A stretch of 27,146 bases of DNA from a virus. The notes under the pieces were generated by a model. That model had not been told where the DNA came from and did not search any database. It worked only from the letters and a program-made list of their open reading frames with translations. A program made the translations under genes and the position numbers. Position 1 is the stretch's first letter. Every line of letters starts with the position of its first letter. The DNA lies in the IMG/VR virus record IMGVR_UViG_3300009705_003312, positions 1-27,146 of that record. One strand, given 5' to 3'. This document shows, in pieces, positions 7,064-15,227 of this stretch.

Positions 7064-8248
7064 ATGACAAAAAAAGAAAAGGCCAGTAATTTCACAGACG
7101 AACTCATAAAGTCTTTGAATAAAGAGCATGGGACTCGAGTCGCCTACAATTTGGCGTATGACACGTCCCCTACACATGTAAAAAGATGGATAAGCACAGG
7201 ATCTAAGCTCCTAGACTATATCGTCTCAAATAGATCAAACGGCGGTCTTCCAGAAGGAAGAATTGTTGAGATTTTCGGACCACCGTCCATTGGTAAATCT
7301 CACATAGCCATTCAGATCGCTAGAAGTACACAGGAGATGGGCGGGATAGTAGTTTACATCGACACTGAAAATGCAACTTCTGTAGAAAACCTCGGCTTGT
7401 TAGGCGTTGATATTAGTAAGCGATTCGTATACGTTGATACACACTGTACGGAAGAAGTACTTTCAATTGCTGAAGCTACAATTATGAAAGCGAAGGCGAT
7501 GGACAAGGATGTGCCTATTACGATTGTCTGGGATTCTGTTGCTGCATCTTCACCAAAAGCTGAACTGGTTGGTGATTATGATAAGGAAACCATTGGCCTC
7601 CAAGCCCGTGCAATTTCTAAGGGAATGAGAAAAATTACAGGAGTAATAGGGAATCAGAATGTTCTGTTCATAATTCTCAATCAGATTCGAACAAAAATTG
7701 GTGTAATGTACGGAGACCCAACAACAACCCCCGGGGGTAAAGCTATTCCGTTTCATTCTTCAGTAAGAATCAAGCTTGGTGCCGGCCAAAAAATTGAAAA
7801 CAAAGACAAGGAAGTTGTTGGAATTCATGTTTCTGCTAAGACAATTAAAAACAAGGTCGCACCACCTTTCAGAACAGCAAACTTTGAAATTCACTTTGGA
7901 AAAGGGATCCGAGAGCACGAACAAGTCTTTGACTTTTTGAGAAAGCACGGACCAGAAGTCATCGATGGAAAAGAAATCGGAATCACCGGCTCAGGTTCTT
8001 GGAAGTCTCTAATAGTTTCAGACGTCGAGACAGGTGAAATCCAGGTAGAAAAAAAATTCTATAAGGCCGACTTCGATAAGGTCTTAAATGACCCTAAATA
8101 TGGCGCGTACTGTGACATACTGTTAGAAAAGGCAATGATTAGAATAATGTCTAGCGATGAAGGCGAAGACTTTGATAATAATTCTTACGAAGAAGCGAGA
8201 TCAGTTTCTATAGAGATGGAGAACGAGCTAATAGATCCGGAGGCTTAA
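7064..8248 (+). CDS. uvsX: UvsX/RecA-family recombinase
   Basis: This 394-residue RecA-fold ATPase would coat ssDNA and drive strand exchange for recombination-dependent replication and repair. Walker A is 'GPPSIGKS' (72-79) and the Walker B strand is 'ITIVWDSVAA'. A RecA-like 'ILNQIRTKIGVMYG' segment follows, then the L2-region 'TTTPGGKAIPFHSSVRI', in which RecA's TGG is PGG. The C-terminal about 40 residues are acidic (DEGEDFDNN... ELIDPEA), as in many RecA proteins. A strong AAGGAGT site lies before the ATG. Its stop overlaps the next start (TAATG), so it is coupled to the exonuclease. UvsX and RecA are close relatives; the gp32-type SSB and helicase favour UvsX. Confidence 0.9.
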   Translation: MTKKEKASNFTDELIKSLNKEHGTRVAYNLAYDTSPTHVKRWISTGSKLLDYIVSNRSNGGLPEGRIVEIFGPPSIGKSHIAIQIARSTQEMGGIVVYIDTENATSVENLGLLGVDISKRFVYVDTHCTEEVLSIAEATIMKAKAMDKDVPITIVWDSVAASSPKAELVGDYDKETIGLQARAISKGMRKITGVIGNQNVLFIILNQIRTKIGVMYGDPTTTPGGKAIPFHSSVRIKLGAGQKIENKDKEVVGIHVSAKTIKNKVAPPFRTANFEIHFGKGIREHEQVFDFLRKHGPEVIDGKEIGITGSGSWKSLIVSDVETGEIQVEKKFYKADFDKVLNDPKYGAYCDILLEKAMIRIMSSDEGEDFDNNSYEEARSVSIEMENELIDPEA

Positions 8249-9207
8249 TGTCGTTACGTCCTATTCTTTTAGTAGACGGTCTAAATCTATTCATGCGTCA
8301 CTTTGTAGTTAATCCTACAATAAGCGAGTCAGGTGACCATGTTGGTGGAACAGTTGGATTTTTAAAATCTTTAAAATTTCTTTCTGATAGAATCGGTCCT
8401 TCGAAAATAGTCGTGGTGTGGGAAGGCGGCGGTTCGCCGCGGCGACGCGCCATTTTTAAAGATTATAAAAGCGGCCGAAGACCCCAACGCCTTAATAGAT
8501 ACTACGCTGAAGACATACCTGACACGCTAGAGAACAGAGATGATCAAGTTTCACTCACTATACGACTTTTGAACAACACACCTGTTCACCAGGTGTATGT
8601 AGAAGATTGTGAAGCCGATGACGTCATCGGTTATATTGTAGGCAACGATAGAAAAGACTACAAATACGTGATAGCCTCTTCTGATAAAGACATGTATCAG
8701 TTGTTGGACAAAAACACGATACAGTGGTCGCCTGGCCAAAAAAAGTTTATCACTTTTAGAGATGTTAGAGAAAAGTTTGGCATTAGCGCTGTCAATTTTT
8801 GCACCGCGAGATGCTTTGTAGGAGACCCGTCAGACGGCTTACCAGGTGTTCCGAAAGTTGGGTTTGCTTCTCTTTCAAAACGGTTTCCTAAGATGAAATC
8901 TGATGAATTTATGAGTGTCGAAGAAATAGTTCAGCAATCCGAAAGTTTGATTGAAAATAGTAAAATCAAGGTCTATACTAGCATTATTGAAAATCAAGAA
9001 ATCGCAAAAAGAAACTGGAAGTTGATGTTCTTAAATACACAAAACCTCTCAGCTACGCAAATACAAAAAATAGAAAATTTAATGTCAAATTATGTACCTA
9101 CAATAAATAAGCTAAGGCTGATCAAAGACTTGTCAAACCACGGAATAAAGAATTTTGACGTCGACGGCTTTTTTGCTTCTATAAAAGCAAACCTGAGGAG
9201 AAAATAA
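8248..9207 (+). CDS. 5'-3' exonuclease (FEN/Pol I N-domain-like)
   Basis: This 319-residue stand-alone flap or 5' exonuclease is equivalent to the N-terminal domain of Pol I and to phage FENs such as T5 D15 or T4 RNase H. Metal-site acids are visible: Asp10 ('LLVDGLNL'), Glu122/Asp124/Asp125 ('EADDVIGY'), Asp146/Asp148 ('SSDKDMYQ') and Asp193/Asp196 ('GDPSDGLPGVPKVG', leading into the helix-hairpin-helix). The basic arch region 'SPRRRAIFKDYKSGRR' follows a WEGGG where FENs often have FDG. It would remove RNA primers and flaps. It overlaps uvsX by TAATG and the helicase by TAATG, with GGAGG just ahead of its ATG. Confidence 0.88.
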   Translation: MSLRPILLVDGLNLFMRHFVVNPTISESGDHVGGTVGFLKSLKFLSDRIGPSKIVVVWEGGGSPRRRAIFKDYKSGRRPQRLNRYYAEDIPDTLENRDDQVSLTIRLLNNTPVHQVYVEDCEADDVIGYIVGNDRKDYKYVIASSDKDMYQLLDKNTIQWSPGQKKFITFRDVREKFGISAVNFCTARCFVGDPSDGLPGVPKVGFASLSKRFPKMKSDEFMSVEEIVQQSESLIENSKIKVYTSIIENQEIAKRNWKLMFLNTQNLSATQIQKIENLMSNYVPTINKLRLIKDLSNHGIKNFDVDGFFASIKANLRRK

Positions 9208-10592
9208 TGTCTCAAATGTCTGAAGCACATTTCAGCAAGTACGGAAAGTCCTTTCAAGAAAAGATCTTCCAGTGTTTTATGTCAGATCGAGAGTGGGCTG
9301 CTCAAATGGTGGAGGTGATGAACCCGTCATTTTTTGATGTAAGCTATCTACAGTATCTTTCAGAAAGATTTTTTGCTTATTACACAAAGTATAAATGTTT
9401 TCCAACGCTCGGCCTTCTCGTGACTATTATAAAGGAAGACCTATCTCAGAAAGATGACTCTATTTTAAGAGACCAGATAGTATCATTTTTACATCGGTTA
9501 AAGACAAATCCTGCCATTGCCGATTTAGGCTATGTGAAGGATAAGACATTAGACTTCTGTAGAAAGCAAGCCTTCAAAGAAGCACTCGAAGAATCAGTAG
9601 AGCTAATACAAACAGAAAAGTTTGATTCTGTCCTTACAATTATGAAAAAAGCAGTATCTGTAGGACTTCCGTCCAGTACTGGCCATGACTTTTTCGAAGA
9701 CGCAGAAGCTCGATTTGTAAAGCTCAATAGACAGGCATGCCCAACAGGCTTACCAAAGCTCGATGCAAAAGACATACTGAGAGGCGGCCTGGGCCGCGGC
9801 GAGATTGGAGTAGTCACCGCGAACACCGGCGTTGGAAAGTCTCATTGGCTCGTTGCTATGGGGACTAATGCCATGAGAGCAGGCAAAAATGTCTTGCACT
9901 ACACATTCGAACTCACAGAGCATGCGGTCGGCCTTAGGTATGACTCTAATCTCTGTGATATTCCATCAAACGAGGTCCAGGACAGAAAAGACGAAGTACT
10001 CAAGAAGTATGAAGATCTCGAGCTTGGAAGGCTTATAATCAAAGAGTATCCGACAGGATCAGCAACATCAATCACGATAAGAAACCACATAGAGAAACTT
10101 ATGCTAAAAGGATTTTCTCCTTCTGTGGTTATTATTGATTACGCTGATATCATGAGATCTACGAAGTCGTATGACTCTTTGCGGCATGAGCTTAAGTTAA
10201 TCTACGAAGAGCTAAGAAATCTTGCAATGGACATGAGTATTCCTATCTGGACAGCATCGCAAGCTAACAGAGAATCTGCAAAGTCAGATATTGTAGGGCT
10301 TGAGAATATGTCTGAAGCCTATGGCAAAGCGATGGTCGCCGACTTGGTGATATCTATTTCTAGAAAGGCCACCGAGAAGGCCGGAAATTCTGGTCGACTA
10401 TTCGTTGCAAAAAATAGAGCTGGAAGAGACGGAATAGTTTTCCCGCTTCAAATAGACACGGCCAAAAGTACATTTAAGATTCTAGACGAGAGTGTTTTGA
10501 CACTTACTGAGGCAGTAAAGCAAACAGACTCAGAAATGAAAAACATTTTAAGAAAAAAATGGAGAGAGGTAAATGAAGAAGACAAACATTGA
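9207..10592 (+). CDS. DnaB/gp41-type replicative DNA helicase
   Basis: This 461-residue RecA-fold hexameric helicase has a helical N-domain (residues 1-150, DnaB-N-like), Walker A 'ANTGVGKS' (205-212), 'HYTFELTE' carrying the catalytic Glu, Walker B 'VVIIDYADIM' (307-316) and the sensor-like 'TASQANRES'. It unwinds the fork ahead of the polymerase. Its length suits T4 gp41 or DnaB. GAGGAGA precedes the ATG, which overlaps the exonuclease stop. Its own last 20 nt overlap the dUTPase start. No primase is seen in this window, so it must be encoded elsewhere or be taken from the host. Confidence 0.9.
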   Translation: MSQMSEAHFSKYGKSFQEKIFQCFMSDREWAAQMVEVMNPSFFDVSYLQYLSERFFAYYTKYKCFPTLGLLVTIIKEDLSQKDDSILRDQIVSFLHRLKTNPAIADLGYVKDKTLDFCRKQAFKEALEESVELIQTEKFDSVLTIMKKAVSVGLPSSTGHDFFEDAEARFVKLNRQACPTGLPKLDAKDILRGGLGRGEIGVVTANTGVGKSHWLVAMGTNAMRAGKNVLHYTFELTEHAVGLRYDSNLCDIPSNEVQDRKDEVLKKYEDLELGRLIIKEYPTGSATSITIRNHIEKLMLKGFSPSVVIIDYADIMRSTKSYDSLRHELKLIYEELRNLAMDMSIPIWTASQANRESAKSDIVGLENMSEAYGKAMVADLVISISRKATEKAGNSGRLFVAKNRAGRDGIVFPLQIDTAKSTFKILDESVLTLTEAVKQTDSEMKNILRKKWREVNEEDKH

Positions 10593-11076
10593 AATATGTT
10601 TAACTGAGAACGCCCAGGTAATATTACAACGTCTAGGGTTGGATCCTGAAAAATACGGAAGCGCGTATAATGGAGAAAGTGCAGGATTAGACCTTTATAA
10701 TATTGGCCCAGAAGTTAATATCTTAAGTAGGAACAAGTGGACTGCCTTCGGAGAAAAGTCTGTACAAATACCTACAGGTGTAAGAGTTAATATTCCTATG
10801 AACATGGTTGGACTAATAAAAGGCCGAGGAAGCATAACACAGACGGGCCTTATTGTCCGAGCCGGCGTCATAGACGCTGGATATACCGGAGAGATTTTTG
10901 TTAACTTAGTAAACATTGGTGAGAGAGACACAACAGTTAATCCGGGCGCAAAACTCCCCGTTCAGCTAGTTGTGTTACCATGCCACAATATATTTAAGAC
11001 AATCACATATACAGATTATATGAAGTCCATGGACCAAAGCAAGCGCATGGGCGGAAGCCTTGGTAGTTCTGATTAA
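10573..11076 (+). CDS. dut: Trimeric dUTPase (Dut)
   Basis: This 167-residue protein hydrolyses dUTP to dUMP and pyrophosphate, keeping uracil out of DNA and feeding dUMP to ThyX. The five motifs are present with variations: I 'SAGLDLYN' (36-43), II 'KGRGSITQTG' (83-92, GRGS instead of the common RSS), III 'GVIDAGYTGEIFVNL' with catalytic Asp101, IV 'GAKLPVQLVVLP', and a C-terminal Gly-rich motif V 'RMGGSLGSS' lacking the usual Phe. It overlaps the helicase gene by 20 nt, with GAGAGG inside that gene serving as ribosome site. It is distinct from the all-alpha pyrophosphatases further on. Confidence 0.9.
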   Translation: MKKTNIEICLTENAQVILQRLGLDPEKYGSAYNGESAGLDLYNIGPEVNILSRNKWTAFGEKSVQIPTGVRVNIPMNMVGLIKGRGSITQTGLIVRAGVIDAGYTGEIFVNLVNIGERDTTVNPGAKLPVQLVVLPCHNIFKTITYTDYMKSMDQSKRMGGSLGSSD

Positions 11077-11101
11077 ATGAATCTTTTGACGAGAGAGTGG
11101 A

Positions 11102-13561
11102 ATGTCGAATTTTAGTGATGCTATAAAAACTAGCACAAAATATTTCAAAGGTGACGAGCTTGCGGCTAATGTTTTTGTAACAAAGTACGCGCTGACTGAC
11201 AGAGAAGGAAACATACTAGAAAGTTCTCCCGATGAAATGCATGCTCGTCTGGCCAAAGAATTTTCTAGAATAGAAGAGAAATATCCAAACCCTCTTTCCG
11301 AAGAAGAGATATACAGTCTTTTCAAAGACTTTAAGTACATTATCCCGCAAGGCTCACCCATGTCAGGCGTAGGAAACCCATATCAGGTACAATCGCTTTC
11401 TAACTGTTTCGTAATCGAGCCGCCACATGATTCGTACGGAGGCATCTTAAAAGTGGATCAAGAGCTGGTTCAAATCGCAAAACGCCGCGGAGGCGTAGGG
11501 TTTGATCTTTCATCTATAAGACCTAAGGGATTGGCCACAGGAAACTGTGCCCGTACGACAGACGGAATAGAAGTTTTCATGGACCGTTTTTCAAATTCTT
11601 GTAGAGAAGTTGCACAAGGCGGCCGCCGCGGCGCACTTATGTTGACAATATCTGTTCATCACCCCCAAATAGAAGATTTTATAAAGATAAAACGAGACTT
11701 ATCAAGAGTAACAGGGGCAAATATTTCAGTTCGTCTTTCTGACGAATTTATGAATGCAGTTCAAGAAGACAAGACCGTCGAGCTAAGATTTCCAGTTGAT
11801 AGCACGTCTCCAGACGTGACTCGGCAAGTATCTGCCAGCAGTCTATGGAACGATATAGTCGAATCAGCCCACGCATGCGCCGAACCCGGACTTTTATTTT
11901 GGGACAATGCTACTAGACTAACGCCATCGGATATCTACACAGAAGAAGGCTTTGGATCAAAGTCCACCAATCCATGTGGAGAAATTATTCTTTCTCCATA
12001 TGATAGTTGCCGACTGATGGTTGTCAACCTTCTATCATTTGTCAAAGATCCATACACACCTAATGCAGAGTTTGACTACAAACATATGTTTGAAGTTGTT
12101 CACCAAGCGCAGAGACTAATGGACGATATGATCGATCTGGAGATAGAACAGGTTGAGAAGATTTTAGAAAAAATTAATAACGATCCAGAACCGGAAAGTG
12201 TAAAGCAAATTGAGAAAGACATGTGGGAAAAAATAAAGACTCAAGCGCTTCGAGGCCGAAGAACAGGTCTAGGCGTTACTGCTGTAGGCGATGCGCTAGC
12301 TGCATTAGGAATACAATACGGATCTGACGATTCTATCGAAGCAGTTGAGAAATTTTATAAGACGCTAGCTACGAGTGCCTATCGATCTTCTTGTATCTTG
12401 GCTAAAGAAAGAGGATCGTTTGAAATACACAATCATGACAAAGAAAGAGGCCACGAATTTTTAGAAAGAATCTGGAATGAGTCGCCTGAAATTAGAGAGC
12501 TAAGTAAAAAATACGGCCGCCGAAACATCGCCTTGACCACAACGGCCCCTGCCGGTTCCGTAAGTGTTCTGACACAAACAACTAGCGGCATAGAGCCTGC
12601 TTATATGCTAAAGTACACAAGACGAAAAAAGATAAATCAGGAAACAGACCCAGGGTCTCGAGTAGACTTCGTTGATGATTCAGGCGATGCATGGCAAGAA
12701 TATGATGTCTACCATCAAGGTTTTAAGAATTGGATGAGTGTTTCTGGAAAGGAAGACATGGAGTCTTCTCCTTTTTATGGAGCGACTTCTAACGATGTTA
12801 ACTGGGTTAATAAAGTAAGAGTTCAGGCAGCAGCACAAAAATGGGTTTGCCATGCAATTTCTAATACTACAAATGTTCCAGCTGAGACAGATGTAGAAAC
12901 TGTCAAGAAAATATATCTAACAGGGTGGAAATCCGGGTGTAAGGGTGTAACAGTATACAGAGACGGGTGCAGATCCGGTGTACTTGTCTCCAAAGAGAAA
13001 AAAGAAACGACTTTTAATTCTCATCATGCACCTGATAGACCAGAAGAGCTTAAGTGTTCTATACACCACGCGACAATTAACGGTGAGGCGTGGACAATTT
13101 TGATAGGATTGCTTGATGGTAGACCTTATGAAGTTATGGGAGGTCTCCAGAAGTACATAGAGATACCTAAGAAGTATAGGCAAGGGTCTATTATCAAGCA
13201 ACACTACAAAACTAAGAACTCAAGATACGATCTAAGAATTGGTAAAAATGGAGACGAGATCTTAATAAAAGATATCGTCGACGTATTCGATAATCCTAAT
13301 CACGCAGGGTTTACCAGAACTATATCGCTAGCCCTGCGAAGCGGCGCACCAATTCAGTACGTTGTTGAGCAGCTCCAAAAAGACAGAGAGATGGACATGT
13401 TTTCTTTCTCAAAAGTCATTGCTAGAGTTCTCAAGTCGTATATAAAAGACGGAACTGTGCCAGGAAAAAATGTTTGTGAGAATTGTAGTGCTGAAGATAC
13501 ACTAAGCTACCAAGAGGGCTGTGTGACGTGCACGTCCTGTGGCCACGGAAAATGTGGGTAA
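11102..13561 (+). CDS. nrdJ: Class II (adenosylcobalamin-dependent) ribonucleotide reductase
   Basis: This 819-residue single-chain enzyme reduces ribonucleotides to deoxyribonucleotides using coenzyme B12. Visible signatures are 'SNCFVIEPPHDSYGGI' with Cys102, 'STNPCGEI' with Asn290, Cys292 and Glu294 (catalytic centre), 'TTAPAGSVS' (phosphate binding), 'SGCKGVTVYRDGCRSG', and a C-terminal Cys-rich tail ending 'CTSCGHGKCG' that would shuttle electrons. No beta (radical) subunit, glycyl-radical motif or activase lies nearby, which fits class II. The region 620-780 between the core and the Cys tail is the extension typical of NrdJ. A GAGAG site precedes the ATG. It is the main source of deoxynucleotides for the pathway genes around it. 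Confidence 0.92.
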   Translation: MSNFSDAIKTSTKYFKGDELAANVFVTKYALTDREGNILESSPDEMHARLAKEFSRIEEKYPNPLSEEEIYSLFKDFKYIIPQGSPMSGVGNPYQVQSLSNCFVIEPPHDSYGGILKVDQELVQIAKRRGGVGFDLSSIRPKGLATGNCARTTDGIEVFMDRFSNSCREVAQGGRRGALMLTISVHHPQIEDFIKIKRDLSRVTGANISVRLSDEFMNAVQEDKTVELRFPVDSTSPDVTRQVSASSLWNDIVESAHACAEPGLLFWDNATRLTPSDIYTEEGFGSKSTNPCGEIILSPYDSCRLMVVNLLSFVKDPYTPNAEFDYKHMFEVVHQAQRLMDDMIDLEIEQVEKILEKINNDPEPESVKQIEKDMWEKIKTQALRGRRTGLGVTAVGDALAALGIQYGSDDSIEAVEKFYKTLATSAYRSSCILAKERGSFEIHNHDKERGHEFLERIWNESPEIRELSKKYGRRNIALTTTAPAGSVSVLTQTTSGIEPAYMLKYTRRKKINQETDPGSRVDFVDDSGDAWQEYDVYHQGFKNWMSVSGKEDMESSPFYGATSNDVNWVNKVRVQAAAQKWVCHAISNTTNVPAETDVETVKKIYLTGWKSGCKGVTVYRDGCRSGVLVSKEKKETTFNSHHAPDRPEELKCSIHHATINGEAWTILIGLLDGRPYEVMGGLQKYIEIPKKYRQGSIIKQHYKTKNSRYDLRIGKNGDEILIKDIVDVFDNPNHAGFTRTISLALRSGAPIQYVVEQLQKDREMDMFSFSKVIARVLKSYIKDGTVPGKNVCENCSAEDTLSYQEGCVTCTSCGHGKCG

Positions 13562-13583
13562 ATAACCTGAAAACGAGAATGTA

Positions 13584-14186
13584 ATGAAACATACAGTAAA
13601 AATATCTCCACTAATTAAAGAAATAGAACTAAGAAAAAGTCCAGTCATTGTTCGTGTTAACAAGTTCGACGAGGAATCGGCTAAGAAATTTGCCGAGCAG
13701 GTCGCACTAGCACATAATACAGGGCAGAAAATAGTTCCCGTAGTTATTGACTCATATGGAGGCCAAGTCTATAGCTTGATGAGCATGATAAGTGCTATAA
13801 AGTCTGCCGAGCTTCCGGTAGCGACCATCGTAGAAGGAAAAGCAATGTCATGTGGTGCAATACTTTTCTCGTGCGGTACCGAAGGGTATAGATTCATGGA
13901 TCAAAACTCGACAGTGATGATTCATGATGTGTCTTCTATGGACATGGGCAAGGTTGAAGAGCTCAAAGCTGGAGCACAAGAAGCAGATCGCCTTAATCAG
14001 ATCGTCTACAAGATGATGGCACAAAACTGCGGAAAGAAAGACGATTATTTTCTTAAAATAGTCGATAAGAAAAAGCACGCCGACTGGTTTTTAGACGCCG
14101 CCGAGGCAAAAAAGCACGGTATGGCGAATCATCTTCGAGTGCCTACACTAAGAATAGCTGTAGACGTAAGCATTGAGCTTGACTAA
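13584..14186 (+). CDS. ClpP-like serine protease
   Basis: This 200-residue ClpP/crotonase-fold protein matches the length of ClpP. 'VIDSYGGQVYSLMSMISAI' matches the ClpP substrate-groove region. The triad is complete by alignment: Ser89 in 'GKAMSCGAILF', His114 in 'VMIHDV', and Asp167 in 'HADWFLDAAEAKKHGMANHL'. No signal peptide is present. There is no ATPase partner and no capsid gene beside it. It could be a prohead protease of the ClpP type, but its setting among nucleotide-metabolism genes also allows a role in degrading or remodelling host proteins, perhaps with a host Clp ATPase. The ribosome site is weak (ACGAGAATGTA before ATG). Confidence 0.85.
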   Translation: MKHTVKISPLIKEIELRKSPVIVRVNKFDEESAKKFAEQVALAHNTGQKIVPVVIDSYGGQVYSLMSMISAIKSAELPVATIVEGKAMSCGAILFSCGTEGYRFMDQNSTVMIHDVSSMDMGKVEELKAGAQEADRLNQIVYKMMAQNCGKKDDYFLKIVDKKKHADWFLDAAEAKKHGMANHLRVPTLRIAVDVSIELD

Positions 14187-14249
14187 TAAAGACAATTAAA
14201 ACCCAAGTCAAGCTTTCGCCGCTTACATTTTTCCAAGATAATTAAGATT

Positions 14250-15053
14250 ATGGATAAAATTAAAGTAAGAGGCTACATGAAGCCCACATCGTCTTTTTAT
14301 ACACTAGGCGAGTGGGAAGAAATGGCAATGTATCTACTAGATCTTCAAGGCCGCGGCATCGACAGCCGCGGCGGAGAGCTTAGTTGTAAACATCCAACTG
14401 TGTGCAACCAACAAGACGTTGATAACTTTCTAGGAATGATATATCAGTTTTTCGGATATCAGCTTAAAGATGAAGTTGATAGGTGGCAACTCTTAACTCA
14501 AAAAAATGTTCTGGATTTTATAGAAGACTTTGTCAATCACAGATTGTGGTCTTTTGAAAATAATCACAGTCGTCACTTTCCGGATATTAGAAAGCTTAAA
14601 TTTGCTTTCTTTTATTCACGCGGTGACTTAGAACCCTACGTGATGCTCGACGATGAATATACAACTCAGCTTTACGGATCTGTCTATAATCCGAAGCTTC
14701 TTTGTCACTATACGACCTCAGAAAGCTTGGATCGTCTGTTTAGATCAATAAAAGAAGGCCCGGAATTCGATATATCTTCTTTCACTGTTATGGAGAGAGA
14801 GTTTTTCAGGCCTGAGTCTACTGTTCTAGTTACCTTCGTCGGAAATGTTAGGGCAGGATTTAGAAGTGATGTAAAATCTATGGCACTGACATCTGGTCGA
14901 AGAGCGTGTAACATGCATCGTCTAGAGTATCCTGGCAAAGACGTTAATAATATATGTTATGAGCTGGATTCTTGTGACTCTGAAGTTCGGACAAGTCTTT
15001 GGAATGAGTATATTGCGACGCCTATACAAATAATCAAAGTAGAGCAACGCTAG
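14250..15053 (+). CDS. Uncharacterised protein, possible ADP-ribosyltransferase-like C-terminus
   Basis: I do not recognise this 267-residue soluble protein with confidence. The N-terminal about 145 residues are helical with conserved-looking Trp/His ('RLWSFENNHSRHFPDIRKL'). The C-terminal half runs 'LCHYTTSESLDRLF' (151-164), 'FDISSFT' (173-179), 'VLVTFVGNVRAGFRSDVKS' (192-210) and 'WNEYIATPIQII' (251-262). That order (a strand with H/R, an S-x-T strand, a late strand with Glu253) resembles mono-ADP-ribosyltransferase folds, but I see no decisive motif. A weak -10 (GATAAT, 14237-14242) lies 7 nt before the ATG and there is no ribosome site, so it could be leaderless. It ends just before the promoter at 15057. 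Confidence 0.5.
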   Translation: MDKIKVRGYMKPTSSFYTLGEWEEMAMYLLDLQGRGIDSRGGELSCKHPTVCNQQDVDNFLGMIYQFFGYQLKDEVDRWQLLTQKNVLDFIEDFVNHRLWSFENNHSRHFPDIRKLKFAFFYSRGDLEPYVMLDDEYTTQLYGSVYNPKLLCHYTTSESLDRLFRSIKEGPEFDISSFTVMEREFFRPESTVLVTFVGNVRAGFRSDVKSMALTSGRRACNMHRLEYPGKDVNNICYELDSCDSEVRTSLWNEYIATPIQIIKVEQR

Positions 15054-15056
15054 ACC

Positions 15057-15084
15057 TGTACAATGTGTTTATGTGTGATATAAT
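15057..15084 (+). promoter_or_regulatory. Extended -10 promoter ahead of the DNA glycosylase genes
   Basis: TGTACA (15057-15062), a 16-nt spacer and TATAAT (15079-15084), with TGA directly before it forming an extended -10 (TGATATAAT). The expected +1 is about 15091, two bases before the ATG of a 44-codon frame. It would drive the glycosylase gene at 15220 and those downstream. Confidence 0.7.
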
Positions 15085-15092
15085 TCTCTATC

Positions 15093-15227
15093 ATGAGAAA
15101 ACATTATACATGGCGACCACCAACATCTTCTATAGGGATGCCCCAAGAAGAGGCCTGGCCTAATTCTTGGAAAATGCTCGTTGTTTGCATGCTTTATAAA
15201 AAAGAAAAGAGTGTGAGCAATGCCTGA
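15093..15227 (+). pseudogene. 44-codon ORF resembling the N-terminus of an HhH-GPD glycosylase
   Basis: This short frame reads MRKHYTWRPPTSSIG... then 'WPNSWKMLVVCMLYKK' and stops. The Trp-Lys-x-Leu-Val-x-x-x-Leu segment resembles the first core helix of EndoIII/MBD4-type HhH-GPD glycosylases (there 'PWKLLVACILL'-like). The helix-hairpin-helix and catalytic Asp are missing, so if the likeness is real this is a truncated remnant. Alternatively it is a small leader peptide. It starts 2 nt after the predicted +1 of the promoter at 15057 with no ribosome site. Its stop overlaps the glycosylase start by 8 nt (ATGCCTGA), a sign that it may be translated to couple that gene, whose own ribosome site is weak. 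The identity is tentative. Confidence 0.35.

Noticed and set aside
10695-11361. Leftward frames opposite dUTPase and the RNR start
   Set aside because: They are shadows of two confidently identified genes and have no supporting signals.
14187-14249. Possible promoter using TTGACT at 14179 before the gene at 14250
   Set aside because: No -10 lies at a suitable distance from TTGACT, and the GATAAT at 14237 has no good -35; kept only as a weak note.
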